In this document: positions 8,788 through 17,863 of the stretch, in pieces | Layout: each line of letters begins with the position of its first letter | Position numbering within the stretch: the first letter of the stretch is position 1 | NCBI GenBank assembly: GCA_003134655.1 | Contig: PLBY01000133.1 | Span: forward strand, 1-64,000 | Length of the DNA: 64,000 nucleotides | From: Acidobacteriaceae bacterium | GTDB lineage: Bacteria > Acidobacteriota > Terriglobia > Terriglobales > Acidobacteriaceae | Direction of reading: 5' to 3' | Made by a program: the position numbers and the translations under genes | Notes under the pieces: generated by a model | The model's input: the letters and a program-made list of their open reading frames with translations, nothing else | Told to the model about the DNA's origin: nothing | Database searches by the model: none

Positions 8788-8819
8788 GCCGCCTGATGTC
8801 GGGCGGCGTTTTGCTTTCT
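8788..8819 (+). terminator. Intrinsic terminator of the riboswitch expression platform
   Basis: Stem GCCGCC 8788-8793 with GGCGGC 8802-8807, followed by a T-rich tract. It lies between the aptamer and the first coding start, as expected for transcriptional attenuation. A small GGAAC/GTTCC hairpin at 8749-8762 sits between aptamer and terminator. Confidence 0.7.
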
Positions 8820-8821
8820 GG

Positions 8822-8858
8822 GCTCCTGATGCATGCGAACGGACAGGAGCATGCATCA
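8822..8858 (+). promoter_or_regulatory. Hairpin masking the ribosome-binding site
   Basis: GCTCCT (8822-8827) is the exact complement of AGGAGC (8845-8850), which contains the ribosome-binding site of the next gene. An overlapping perfect inverted repeat, TGATGCATG (8827-8835) with CATGCATCA (8850-8858), offers a mutually exclusive pairing that ends just before the ATG. This may add a translational layer to the riboswitch control. Confidence 0.5.
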
Positions 8859-9599
8859 ATGAAACCCAAACACGACGAACATCAATTCCAACTCACAACC
8901 CAACAACTCAAGGCTCTTGGCCTTCCGGCTTTCGAGAGCTTCCCCTACTTAACGACGCGTGTCGTTCCGGCGCTGTACCATTTGGCACTCCTGCCTCGAT
9001 CCTTCGAGCCGGAGTTGCTGCGTCACATAGCCCAGCGGCAAGTTGCAGCCAACAAGCTGCAAACCTGTCTCGTCCTCGGTCCTGATGATTGTCTCTACTA
9101 CGGGCCCGACGGGACGGAGTTCCGTTCTGATGAAATTCCACGCGGAGGCCATGTCACGTTTGGTCAGCTGCGCCACTGCGTCGAGTTCGAACACGACGAC
9201 GAGTTGCAAGTCCGCCAGAAGCTCCTGGCAGCATACGTCGAGGAGCGGAACCGGGCCGGCGGATACCTCCATGGCGACCTAACCAAGGGCGGGCGCGACG
9301 CGACTCCGGATGAACAACTTCGCCTAGCTGGCGGGCAAACGGGGGGGGCGCCCCGAGGCTTGAACCAGTGTCCCACCTGCGGAGAATGGACAGGGCAGTC
9401 CTTGGATCCAAACCCTGTATTCAAGGGCAAAGTGATGCGGGTTCACTGTCTTTGCGAGAACGTCAACCGCTGCGCTGCCTGTGGTGGCCTGCTCCATGCT
9501 CGCATGCTGAATGCCAACTACTTCGAGAAGTCTGACGGACAGATCTGGCATGTGCCGGGCTTTTCTGGTTTGAGCCATCGTTGCCCGGAGGTGTGCTGA
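8859..9599 (+). CDS. Zinc-ribbon hypothetical protein under SAM-riboswitch-like control
   Basis: 246 residues from the ATG at 8859, chosen because it has AGGAG in front and lies after the leader terminator; an ATG at 8733 inside the aptamer is not credible. The N-terminal half is unrecognised. The C-terminal third has NQCPTCGEW and RCAACGG cysteine pairs and a final HRCPEVC, suggesting one or two zinc sites. Its stop overlaps the metK start (TGATG), so the two are translationally coupled. A role in S-adenosylmethionine-linked metabolism is inferred only from position. Confidence 0.75.
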   Translation: MKPKHDEHQFQLTTQQLKALGLPAFESFPYLTTRVVPALYHLALLPRSFEPELLRHIAQRQVAANKLQTCLVLGPDDCLYYGPDGTEFRSDEIPRGGHVTFGQLRHCVEFEHDDELQVRQKLLAAYVEERNRAGGYLHGDLTKGGRDATPDEQLRLAGGQTGGAPRGLNQCPTCGEWTGQSLDPNPVFKGKVMRVHCLCENVNRCAACGGLLHARMLNANYFEKSDGQIWHVPGFSGLSHRCPEVC

Positions 9600-10711
9600 T
9601 GAACCCGCGCCAGTACGTCTTCACTTCCGAGTCGGTATCTGAGGGACATCCAGATAAGGTCTGCGACTACATCGCCGATTCGATTCTGGATGCTCACCTG
9701 GCCCAGGATCCGCAGGCCCGCGTCGCGTGCGAAGTGCTATGCAAGGGATCGAATGTCATCTTAGCCGGCGAGATCAGCTCGGCGGCCACTGTCGATTACG
9801 ACCGGATCGCGCGGGACGCCATCCGCGAAATTGGTTACACGGATCCGACGCAGGAGTTCCATGCCGATGGAGTGCGAATCCAGCAATTCATTACGGCACA
9901 GGCGCCTGAGATAGCTCGAGGAGTGGGCGGCCGCATTAACCCGAGAGAAGAGCAAGGTGCTGGTGATCAAGGCATCATGTTTGGCTATGCAACGGACGAA
10001 ACGCCCGAGCTTATGCCGCTTCCGATCGCGCTCGCCCATCGGATTGGGCAAGTGCTCGCGCACGATCGGCGCGTCGGCGTAGAAGCCTGGCTTCGCCCCG
10101 ACGCCAAGACACAAGTTTCAGTCTTGTACGAGGGCGACAGGCCGATCGGTGTATCCAGCGTTCTGGTTTCTACGCAGCACTCGCCCGATGTGGATTCCAA
10201 CTACATCCTAGAATATGTTTCCCGTCGGCTGGCCCTCCGAGCGCTGTGTAATTGGTATTCCGATCGCATTTCGTTCACCGTGAATCCTGCCGGCAGCTTT
10301 CTGCAAGGCGGACCTTCCGCTGATTGCGGTGTCACAGGACGAAAGATCATTGTCGATACGTACGGCGGTGCTGCTCGTCACGGCGGAGGCGCATTCAGTG
10401 GCAAGGACCCGTCGAAAGTGGATCGCAGCGCGGCTTACTTCTGCCGATATGTTGCCCGTCAGGTCGTAGTGCAGGGTTTGGCAAGCCGCGCGGAAATTCA
10501 GATGGCGTACGCAATCGGAGTTGCGAAACCCGTGTCGGCCAAGGTCGATACGTTCGGAACAGGTGATGCACGGGAAGTGGAGGAATTCGTTCGCAATTTT
10601 GACTTCCGTCCTGCCGCAATGATCGAACAGCTGAACCTCCTGCACCCGATATATCGCACAACTACAAACTACGGCCACTTCGGCAAGCCGGACTTGCCCT
10701 GGGAGGCATAG
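9599..10711 (+). CDS. metK: S-adenosylmethionine synthetase
   Basis: It makes S-adenosylmethionine from methionine and ATP. Family signatures are present: SESVSEGHPDKVCDYIADS at the N-terminus, GAGDQGIMFGYA near residue 120, and the glycine-rich GGGAFSGKDPSKVDRSAAY near residue 265. Length (370) is slightly below the usual 380-400. The ATG at 9599 overlaps the preceding stop; a GTG at 9581 is an alternative. It sits on an island, so it is probably a second copy beside a chromosomal metK. The SAM-riboswitch-like leader two genes upstream fits feedback control. Confidence 0.93.
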   Translation: MNPRQYVFTSESVSEGHPDKVCDYIADSILDAHLAQDPQARVACEVLCKGSNVILAGEISSAATVDYDRIARDAIREIGYTDPTQEFHADGVRIQQFITAQAPEIARGVGGRINPREEQGAGDQGIMFGYATDETPELMPLPIALAHRIGQVLAHDRRVGVEAWLRPDAKTQVSVLYEGDRPIGVSSVLVSTQHSPDVDSNYILEYVSRRLALRALCNWYSDRISFTVNPAGSFLQGGPSADCGVTGRKIIVDTYGGAARHGGGAFSGKDPSKVDRSAAYFCRYVARQVVVQGLASRAEIQMAYAIGVAKPVSAKVDTFGTGDAREVEEFVRNFDFRPAAMIEQLNLLHPIYRTTTNYGHFGKPDLPWEA

Positions 10712-10779
10712 CGCGACGGGAGACAACCCCGTGCAGGGTGTTGAATTGACTGCCTGCGGTGAGGCGAGGAGGGGACATC

Positions 10780-11337
10780 ATGTACGAAGACAATGAAGAG
10801 GGTGAACGGGAGAAAGCATTGCAGGCAGAGTACGAGGCACTCGTCGTAATTAGGGACAAAGCGTGGGACACCTACAAAGCCCTTAACGACCACATACGTC
10901 AACATCCGGCACACGTCGAACCGACTTTCTGCATCAGTGAGAAGGGCCAAGCGGAATTCGAGCGTCGGGAGCTACTGGCAAACATGACGGATGGCGAACG
11001 TGCGGACTTCGAGTGGCTCGAACGGCTATACGGGCAGGCTGTCAAAGAGGCTGCGGGACAGGACAAAGAGCAGACAGAGAAGATCGAGAAGGCTTCGGAA
11101 TGGGGGCTGTCCAGTAAGAGCGATGAGGAACTCATTGTCCGCTTCAATCGCGAGGTCGCCTGTAGCGGCTGGGTCAGTGCGCGGGGCCGCTATCTCGCGG
11201 AGCTTCATGACGAATTTGAGAAGAGGTTTGATTACTCTGCTATCGGTGACAAGTCAAGTCTTTCGTTCGCCCACAGGATCAAACTCGTCGGTAAGAAAAT
11301 CGTGCCGTTCGATTCGCGATCGACGGGAAAGAAATGA
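10780..11337 (+). CDS. Hypothetical charged helical protein
   Basis: 185 residues, very rich in Glu, Lys and Arg, with heptad-like stretches (EREKALQAEYEALVVIRDKAW) suggesting a coiled coil. The ATG follows a strong GAGGAGGGG site. It lies between metK and the sirtuin on the same strand and may belong to the same transcript. Function unknown. Confidence 0.65.
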   Translation: MYEDNEEGEREKALQAEYEALVVIRDKAWDTYKALNDHIRQHPAHVEPTFCISEKGQAEFERRELLANMTDGERADFEWLERLYGQAVKEAAGQDKEQTEKIEKASEWGLSSKSDEELIVRFNREVACSGWVSARGRYLAELHDEFEKRFDYSAIGDKSSLSFAHRIKLVGKKIVPFDSRSTGKK

Positions 11338-11347
11338 GGAAGAACCG

Positions 11348-11449
11348 ATGGCTGTCATCATTGAAGTCAAGCACCCGTCGCACTGTCGGTCTGTGATGGA
11401 CATCTGGTCTCTAACAAGCACCCAGACCTCCGGGCGGGTTGCTCCTTAA
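11348..11449 (+). CDS. Possible small protein (33 aa)
   Basis: It begins MAVIIEVKHPSHCRSVMDIW with GAGGAAG in front, 10 bases after the previous stop. It may be a short real gene or the start of a truncated one. Support is only the start context. Confidence 0.3.
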   Translation: MAVIIEVKHPSHCRSVMDIWSLTSTQTSGRVAP

Positions 11450-11600
11450 GACATTGATGAGCTCAACGCCTCAATGTGCTCGACGACCCACGTCACTCGC
11501 GTCCGGCTGCGCCAAGGGAAGAGTGGAAGCCGAGGCACACGCTTAACCTACTGCGGACAATGGACGTATGCGCTGAACTCGAACGGATGTGGAGGTTGTC

Positions 11601-12290
11601 ATGAACCTGATTCACATTAAGCCGAATGACCGGGTGTTTGTGCTTACCGGGGCGGGGATGAGCGCTGAGAGTGGCATCCCGACGTTTCGGGATACGAACG
11701 GATTGTGGCGGAATTACCGGGTCGAAGAGGTCGCCTCTCCAGATGCTTGGCGGCGAGATCCGCAGCTCGTGTGGGACTTCTATTCGATGCGCAGGACGGT
11801 CGCAGCGGCTGCCCAGCCCAACCCGGGGCATCGAGCGCTGGCAGCCCTGGAGCGGACTCTGGGCTCTCGTCTATTCCTCTGCACGCAGAACGTTGACAAT
11901 TTGCACGAGCAAGCCGGATCTCGTCCGCTCCACATGCATGGCGAGTTGTTCAAGAGCCGGTGCGAGCGCTGTCAACTGCCCTTCGACGACACGAATATCT
12001 ATCACGAAGTTCCCCATTGTGCGTGTGGCGGAAAGGTCCGCCCTCATATTTGCTGGTTCGGCGAAAGGCCGTTTGGGATGGATCGTGTCCTGCGCATTCT
12101 GGAGGTCTGTACGGTCTTCATTGCCATCGGGACTTCTGGGGTTGTCGAGCCTGCGGCAAGCTTCGTCGGACAGACCCAAGCCCGGACGTTCTATGTCGGC
12201 CCGGAAGAGCCGCTCAATCTCGCATCTTTCGACGAGACTTTCGAAGGAAAAGCCGGGGAGTTGCTGCCTACGCTGTTCGACGTATGGTGA
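11601..12290 (+). CDS. NAD-dependent protein deacylase (sirtuin, CobB-like)
   Basis: It removes acyl groups from lysines using NAD. Motifs in order: GAGMSAESGIPTFRD, TQNVDNLHEQAG, catalytic HGELF, zinc-site cysteines in RCERC and HCACGG, and IGTSGVVEPA. It has YSMRR in the acyl-pocket region, the Y-x-x-R pattern of class III sirtuins that prefer succinyl or malonyl groups. The ATG at 11601 has GGAGG upstream; a GTG at 11589 is possible. 229 residues is normal. In this island it could act on host metabolism or take part in defence, which is conjecture. Confidence 0.9.
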   Translation: MNLIHIKPNDRVFVLTGAGMSAESGIPTFRDTNGLWRNYRVEEVASPDAWRRDPQLVWDFYSMRRTVAAAAQPNPGHRALAALERTLGSRLFLCTQNVDNLHEQAGSRPLHMHGELFKSRCERCQLPFDDTNIYHEVPHCACGGKVRPHICWFGERPFGMDRVLRILEVCTVFIAIGTSGVVEPAASFVGQTQARTFYVGPEEPLNLASFDETFEGKAGELLPTLFDVW

Positions 12291-12341
12291 GATTGGCGTA
12301 GAATTGGGTCGTTTTCGAAGTTAAAGAGGAGATTCCGGCTG

Positions 12342-12491
12342 ATGCCGAACGGTGGTCAGGATGATTATGCGGCATGCGGGTTCAATCGCTTCAACGAAGG
12401 CCGGTGGGGACTCATTCGAAACCGCGTGGCTCTTGCAAGATCCGTCATACCGAAATTCCGGTTTCACACTGGACCTATTGCTATCTCTTAA
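12342..12491 (+). CDS. Small protein with MPNGG...CGFNR N-terminus, probably truncated
   Basis: 49 residues, GAGGAG upstream. The start MPNGGQDDYAACGFNR resembles a family of small cysteine-rich proteins beginning MPNGGSD-C--C-FNR that usually carry further cysteines and a C-terminal histidine segment. Those are absent here and the reading frame stops early, so this is likely a remnant. It overlaps the convergent gene by 11 bases. Confidence 0.4.
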   Translation: MPNGGQDDYAACGFNRFNEGRWGLIRNRVALARSVIPKFRFHTGPIAIS

Positions 12492-13539
12492 GCATTTTGA
12501 CCAACGAATCAACCACCGACAAACGAAGTGGAGTGTCATCGGGTCCTTCTGAGGGCAGATTAAAGTAATCGTGAAGCCATCTGCTTCTCAGTCCCATTGC
12601 CATCACCTCGTTTTGCAGTAACCCATCTTGTTTTATGGCCGATGGAATGAACGAGACATACGCAATTGCCTCCGCAGGTTTCTTGGCTAGTACGTCAGCA
12701 CACCATGCACCGAAGGAACGGACACGGCTCCACTGTTGCATCTCTAATAGATTTAGTTGATTAGCCAACTGGAAATCCTGTTTGACGCCAGAAATCGCCG
12801 GAATTCTCAATACAAGCATTGCGCCGCTTCCGATCTTTGGATGTGGAGCATCGGCAAGGATCTTGAGCATCGTTGACGAGGGCACACAACCCTTAAAGGG
12901 AAACTCCACTGTAGCGCCCTTTTTATCGGAACTGGACATCACGATGTCGCACCATTCTGGAGGCATTTTCTCCACGTTCGCGCACTCAGCTCCTAAGAAG
13001 GCTGATGGAGCCTCGCCCTCCTTCTTAAAGAAGTGCAGAATATTGAGCATATCGTCGGGATTTGTGCGTACTCCAACCGGTGCAACACTTTCGTCGGCTT
13101 GTGCGCCCAACAGCTCAACAAGAGGGTTGAGCTCGGCATGTGCCTGAGCTGCCTGGAGCGAAACAGCCGTTGCAAAATACGGCTTCATCCAGCTGGCAGT
13201 GCCATCATGTACATAGGCACTGCACTGCAAACTTACTTTCATACTCGAGGGATCATAGACATACCGGTTCAACAAAGCGTGGGTGTTAAGCATTGCTAAG
13301 GTCCCGTATGTCTTATCTGTCGGTGGGACATCCTTGAGAACATCGGTCTTGGCATTGATCTTGCACACAGCATGCCCTACATCAAGTTTGACCGGATCGG
13401 CCCAGATCGTCACGGCCAAACGAAACGGCCACCAAATCAACCTCCGCGATTCTTTGACACTCCAAATGTCTTCAATATGAAACTGTTCACTGATGAAGTG
13501 TATTATTTTGGGCCCGACATCAATCCCCGGATTATTCAT
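12481..13539 (-). CDS. Hypothetical protein (352 aa)
   Basis: A soluble protein with GGAGG ribosome-binding site. No signal peptide or membrane segment; mixed alpha/beta composition. I do not recognise a family. It is transcribed away from the long spacer at 13540-14037, which probably holds its promoter and that of the divergent gene. Confidence 0.7.
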   Translation of the reverse strand: MNNPGIDVGPKIIHFISEQFHIEDIWSVKESRRLIWWPFRLAVTIWADPVKLDVGHAVCKINAKTDVLKDVPPTDKTYGTLAMLNTHALLNRYVYDPSSMKVSLQCSAYVHDGTASWMKPYFATAVSLQAAQAHAELNPLVELLGAQADESVAPVGVRTNPDDMLNILHFFKKEGEAPSAFLGAECANVEKMPPEWCDIVMSSSDKKGATVEFPFKGCVPSSTMLKILADAPHPKIGSGAMLVLRIPAISGVKQDFQLANQLNLLEMQQWSRVRSFGAWCADVLAKKPAEAIAYVSFIPSAIKQDGLLQNEVMAMGLRSRWLHDYFNLPSEGPDDTPLRLSVVDSLVKMLKR

Positions 13540-14037
13540 CTGACCTCCACAATCTTTTCATGCAGGCTCGCGCCTCAGATACTGCCGTCCACCGCGTACC
13601 ACTCAACAGAATGAATTGCATTTCCGATTCAATCTGGCAAGCTGGTGAAGATGTCCTCGTCCTAGACAGGAGATCCGACGAACTTCATTCGTCCAATTGA
13701 GCGGATTCGAGGGTTCCATAAATCATCATGCCTCAAAGGCTCCGACCAACGTACGTTACCAAAGGAACGTCCGATTTGAGGTTGGGGTCGCGCAGACTCA
13801 ATCGTTCTGACGTTACGGACTGACATTCCAGATTGCTTTTCCGAGAAATGCGGTAGGAATGCTTGCAGCGTCTGGCGTTTGGTTCCTAATGCGGCACGTG
13901 TGCGAAAGCCTCGTTCAAGACGGTATCAAAGCGTCACCCCGTTCGCCTTTTAGAGAACCCACCCGCTTGGCCGCTTAGATGCCGAGAGAGGCACTCTTTT
14001 ACTACACCGACCCCTTAATCACTGGCACAATCTAGAT
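13540..14037. other. Divergent intergenic region
   Basis: About 500 bases between two divergent hypothetical genes. I see no open frame with a credible start and no recognisable RNA. Promoters for both flanking genes are expected but no clear -35/-10 pair stands out. Confidence 0.5.
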
Positions 14038-14817
14038 ATGAACAACGCTCAGCATTCCCTAGACAAGTGGTTAACCACGAGGCGGCGGGTCCAACGAGCC
14101 GGAACAAGCGCCATCGCTTTTGACGATGAATACCTTATTGACGATGAATGCGTTGATTGGGAACATTTTCTGATTGGACACCTTCACTGGAAACCGGAGG
14201 ACGTTGTTTTTGTTCGCTGTTTGCTCCAGCCCACCGACGAAGAGATTGAAGAATTTCTGAGTGAGATGACGTTTGACGATGACGAACTCGTCCCAGCGCT
14301 CTTGGAAGTGTGGAAGCAGCCAATGAGCAAGTGTTGGGGAAACTCCCAACTGAAAAGGGTCGAACGACAAGAAATCTTCTCTTTTACTTGTAATATGGGG
14401 CGCGGGCCGGGAATGAGCGGCTACTGGGGTTATCGGGCAACATGCTTCTTTGGCGAATGGGCAATGCTCTGCGACTTTGGGGATGAAGGCCCGTTTATCG
14501 ATTGCAAACCTACCAAAGGTTTCGACCAACGCCCTCTCGGGTTCATCGATGTGGCCTGTCCGTTGCGGTCTGCGGCTCTATCGCTGAGCGAAAGAAAAGA
14601 AGCAGCAGAAGCAGCCAACGGGTTCCGTGAAGATGACTACGCGTTTGCCACGTCCATTGGAGGGAAACTGGATTCCGCTGAAATATATCGGCTATTACTG
14701 GCTCGCGACGGACTCGGCTCGGATGAGGTTATCAGTATGACTGCTGCGCAGTTAAAGCATTATCGCCCATCTGGTAATGGCTGCGGGTACGAAGCAATAG
14801 AGCGCATTCGCCGGTAA
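14038..14817 (+). CDS. Hypothetical protein (259 aa)
   Basis: An acidic soluble protein. A central block (CNMGRGPGMSGYWGYRATCFFGEWA) and a C-terminal segment ending GNGCGYEAIERIRR stand out but match no family I know. The same reading frame stays open and protein-like for about 120 codons after the stop, so the gene may have been longer before a nonsense mutation. Confidence 0.65.
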   Translation: MNNAQHSLDKWLTTRRRVQRAGTSAIAFDDEYLIDDECVDWEHFLIGHLHWKPEDVVFVRCLLQPTDEEIEEFLSEMTFDDDELVPALLEVWKQPMSKCWGNSQLKRVERQEIFSFTCNMGRGPGMSGYWGYRATCFFGEWAMLCDFGDEGPFIDCKPTKGFDQRPLGFIDVACPLRSAALSLSERKEAAEAANGFREDDYAFATSIGGKLDSAEIYRLLLARDGLGSDEVISMTAAQLKHYRPSGNGCGYEAIERIRR

Positions 14818-15408
14818 GGTTGTGGCAACGATGGAACGACACGCAAGGAGGATGGGAAGAATATCAACGATGGCAGTGCTCGAGCAACGCTGGGCCGATT
14901 TCCAGAGATACGGCTTCAGCCTGGATACCAGCCACGAACGACCCGAATCGGCATTAGTTGCGATGCGAAAACCTATCCAAACGAGTCTGAGGCAGAAGTC
15001 AATTTCAAAGCGCCGACGGTCTCGCTATTTGCGGCCATTGCCCACGACCCCGATGGCAAGTATCGAGCCAGCAGTCGAGCCATCGTGAATGCCTCCGCCC
15101 TCGAACTAATCCAACAACAACGCGGTCGCAACCGGGAACTGCGTAGCCTACCGGCAATGGTAGGCGTCGTCGCGTTGCACTGTCACAGTAGAGTCCGTCG
15201 TCGGTGAAGTGGTGCGTCAGTCGTCCAGTGCGGCGTAGGTAATCGTTGAGACATGTCGGGGCATGGCGTCGAAGACTTCTCCGTCAACATCGTCGATCAA
15301 CATAATCTTCTGGTACGAGCGTGCTGTCGTCTACGCACTTGCGATTCTGGGTGCCCAACCATTCGAGATAGGGCAACATCACCTCGTCGGCACTGACATC
15401 CTCGATAA
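14818..15408 (+). other. Degraded coding-like region
   Basis: In frame with the stop of the upstream gene, codons to about 15207 read like protein (for example TRIGISCDAKTYPNESEAEV and HDPDGKYRASSRAIVNASAL) but no start codon serves them. A perfect inverted repeat, GCCTACC 15146-15152 with GGTAGGC 15159-15165, lies near the end. I read it as gene remnants. Confidence 0.35.
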
Positions 15409-15837
15409 ACCAGTCTCGGCACCGCGGTCGGACCGGTTAGTGCGAATCTAAAACTTCCCATGATCGCCACCTGCGATATCGGAGCGGCAGCCGCCGATGC
15501 TCTCGTGCGTCTAGCCTTCCGCGGCAAGCAGACGCAAGAGTTGCAGGGACAGCGCGATCTCGACTACACCGAAGCCACCACTATTATCGGCAAGGCCATC
15601 GGCAAACCCGATCTTGGATACATTCAGGCACCCGACAATCAAGTTCGAGCCGCAATGGTCCAAATGGGGATGTCCGAAAATTTCGCCGGCCTGATCCTAG
15701 AGCTGGCCGCCGCCCTCAACGCAGGACACATGCGCGCCCTAGAACCTCGCACCGCCAGCAACACAACGCCAACGAAGTTCGAAACCTTCGTAGCCGAGTC
15801 CTTCGTGCCGGCCTATCAACAACAAGCAGCAGCGTAA
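15409..15837 (+). pseudogene. C-terminal fragment of an NmrA-like NAD(P)-binding protein
   Basis: The segment LKLPMIATCDIGAAAADAL, then IGKAIGKPDLGYIQ, VQMGMSENFAG and the end NTTPTKFETFVAESF, match the C-terminal half of NmrA/SDR-type NAD(P)H-binding proteins. The Rossmann half with its GxxGxxG motif is missing and an in-frame stop (15406-15408) closes the frame upstream. An ATG at 15460 could give a 125-residue product, but without the nucleotide-binding half it should not be functional. A strong terminator follows. Confidence 0.7.
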
Positions 15838-15865
15838 GCGCCAAGGTCGCAAACAACACAAACGG

Positions 15866-15905
15866 GAAAGGCCACGCTGATTTCGCAACGTGGCCTTTCT
15901 TTCAG
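15866..15905 (+). terminator. Intrinsic terminator
   Basis: Perfect 11-bp stem GAAAGGCCACG (15866-15876) with CGTGGCCTTTC (15889-15899), followed by TTTC. It sits just after the NmrA-like fragment; its symmetry may also let it serve the opposite strand. Confidence 0.8.
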
Positions 15906-16074
15906 ACTGGGCAAAGGCGAAAGGTCACCCACCGAAACCCAAGCGCACAATATCAGCAGCAGGCAGAAGGAGAATCGCACCCTCTCAGCGTGCGAGGTGG
16001 GCGAAGCTGAAGACGCAGCAGAGGAAGACTGCTTAGATGTAGTTTGCTGACGCGCAAATGCGCCATTTTCGGAG

Positions 16075-16281
16075 TTAAGCGATTTTACGGATCGCTTCAT
16101 TCAACGTCTTGAGCTCGACATTTTGCTCTTCGATCCAATCGCGAGACTCATTTTCGTCAGATTCTCGGAACAACGTGGCGTCACGTTTCCACGCCGGCCA
16201 AGAAGATACTCGTTTACTCGCTCTCTCGGTTGCTTGCACGTGGCTCCACGCCGTGTGATCCTTCAAATCAACCTTTGCCAT
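16075..16281 (-). CDS. Small basic/acidic protein overlapping the deaminase gene
   Basis: 68 residues, starting MAKVDLKDHTAWSHVQ and ending LKTLNEAIRKIA. Its start lies 14 bases inside the end of the deaminase gene, implying translational coupling and a shared role. No family is recognised. Confidence 0.6.
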   Translation of the reverse strand: MAKVDLKDHTAWSHVQATERASKRVSSWPAWKRDATLFRESDENESRDWIEEQNVELKTLNEAIRKIA

Positions 16282-17863
16282 GGCTCTTCACCTGTAGTTT
16301 TAAGATCGTGTCGCTGAACTCTTCAAGAAGCTTGTCCTCTCGTTCGAGATAGCTGAATGGCGTCATCGGCACCCGAGGGGGACGTTCGTTCTTCGGCAGC
16401 GCCTCCGGTTTACCAGCACCGTCCTTGCGCTCTAGGTCTCGACCACTACTGAGCTCAAGCGAAAAGAGATCAAGGTATCGCCTCGGGCCTATTCCGACAA
16501 AAGGCAAGAAAGGAATTCTACCAGTTTCTTGGGCATCCTCCTCACTAAAGCAAATGGCGTCAGAGTGGAGATCGCGAGCCTTGCTCTTCGCGTACGGTTC
16601 AATGTAGTAGACTCTGCGAATTCCAGACGCAATGATGTGCCGTGTACAGTTATGACATGGGAAGGTTGTGACAAACAAGTATTTTCCTCGGACGCTGATT
16701 CCAAGTCTTGAACAGCAGAGGATCGCGTCCATCTCCCCGTGCACTGCTCTCCCGTATTCGGTAATATCCTTCAGATCACTGCGGCGGATCGCATTCGAGA
16801 CATCGATGTCGTGCACAGCTTCCTCTCTCAGAGATTTCATCACAGCATCGCTTTTCTCGGCAGTCTCCCTCTCTCCTAAAACAGGGTCCAAGGCTTTTAT
16901 GGTTTTCTTCACCACTGAGTGAAGCGTTCGAGGCGTAAGGAGTTTCCCATCGAGCTGCTTGATGATGCTGCTGACGATGTTGTCCTTGTACTTGACATTT
17001 GAATCCACCTCCTGCTTGATGTGGTCCCTAGCGTCGTCCTTGTCGCCTTCCCAATATGATCCTCCCCGGCAACAGGGAACCTCATTCATCCCCACAGCTA
17101 CGACCTCACCTTCAGGGGTGGCAATTGCTGCACCAACTTGTCGACCGAGTTGTGCAGATCGCGCAGCGGATGCATAAGCCAGGAACATGCCATGCTCCTC
17201 ACGGCTAGGAGTGTAGAAAGGATGCCCGAAGACGAGCTCAAGGAATCGATGCAACTGGTCCTTGTACCGCTCGTTTCTCCGCTCCACAAATACATCAGCC
17301 AAATAGAATGTACCTCGCGTGCGCTGCCCGTGCGGTGCATATTCCTCTTGGTCGCGCTCCACGAGGATGCGAGCTTCATTCTCGGCAAGTCCCTTTTCCT
17401 TCATCAGATAATCGAATTGCGAGTCGTCATCATCAGCAATAGCAATCAAAAAGAATCCGGGACGATACACATCTCGCAGTAGGATTACTTCTTCGGGACG
17501 TTTGAGTGATCGAATTACATGTGCGACTCGGTCTCTCGGTTTAGGCCGCTCTGTCTCATCTTCGACACGGCGAGCAGCTATATCGTTAATAGCCATGACT
17601 GCTAATACGGTGTCTGACTCCGCCTGCTTCCTCGCAGCATTCCCGGCGTCCATCAACGCCTTCATCTTGTCGAAAGCCGACGACTTATCAAATGAGATTC
17701 CCAAGTCTAAAGATCGAAGATGATTACTGACGCGAAACGTCTCTGTTTGGTATTTATACTGCGTCAGGTAATTCTCTAGGACACTTACGACGGGATCCGC
17801 ATCAGTGCCGACCGCATATACGAACCCAAAGACGAGTTCTGCAAACTTAATATTATCCATCAC
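16268..17863 (-). CDS. Anti-phage cytidine-nucleotide deaminase (DcdV/AvcD-like)
   Basis: 531 residues, the normal length for DcdV/AvcD. The N-terminal part begins with the nucleotide-kinase-like ELVFGFVYAVGTDADPV. The C-terminal part is a deoxycytidylate-deaminase fold with zinc ligands VHGEMDAIL near residue 370 and TFPCHNCTRHI near residue 400. Such proteins convert dCTP/dCMP to uracil nucleotides during phage infection and starve phage replication of dC nucleotides. In characterised systems activity is held in check by a partner RNA (AvcI) or by nucleotide signals. Here the partner could be one of the small genes on either side. The canonical Walker A lysine is not obvious. Confidence 0.85.
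   Translation of the reverse strand: MMDNIKFAELVFGFVYAVGTDADPVVSVLENYLTQYKYQTETFRVSNHLRSLDLGISFDKSSAFDKMKALMDAGNAARKQAESDTVLAVMAINDIAARRVEDETERPKPRDRVAHVIRSLKRPEEVILLRDVYRPGFFLIAIADDDDSQFDYLMKEKGLAENEARILVERDQEEYAPHGQRTRGTFYLADVFVERRNERYKDQLHRFLELVFGHPFYTPSREEHGMFLAYASAARSAQLGRQVGAAIATPEGEVVAVGMNEVPCCRGGSYWEGDKDDARDHIKQEVDSNVKYKDNIVSSIIKQLDGKLLTPRTLHSVVKKTIKALDPVLGERETAEKSDAVMKSLREEAVHDIDVSNAIRRSDLKDITEYGRAVHGEMDAILCCSRLGISVRGKYLFVTTFPCHNCTRHIIASGIRRVYYIEPYAKSKARDLHSDAICFSEEDAQETGRIPFLPFVGIGPRRYLDLFSLELSSGRDLERKDGAGKPEALPKNERPPRVPMTPFSYLEREDKLLEEFSDTILKLQVKSHGKG

Noticed and set aside
8733-8858. Upstream extension of the zinc-protein gene to an ATG at 8733
   Set aside because: It would start inside the riboswitch aptamer and pass through a terminator and the RBS hairpin; ATG 8859 has a proper ribosome-binding site.
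15263-15451. A 62-codon frame just before the NmrA-like fragment
   Set aside because: No ribosome-binding site or homology, overlaps the fragment in another frame and lies in degraded DNA.
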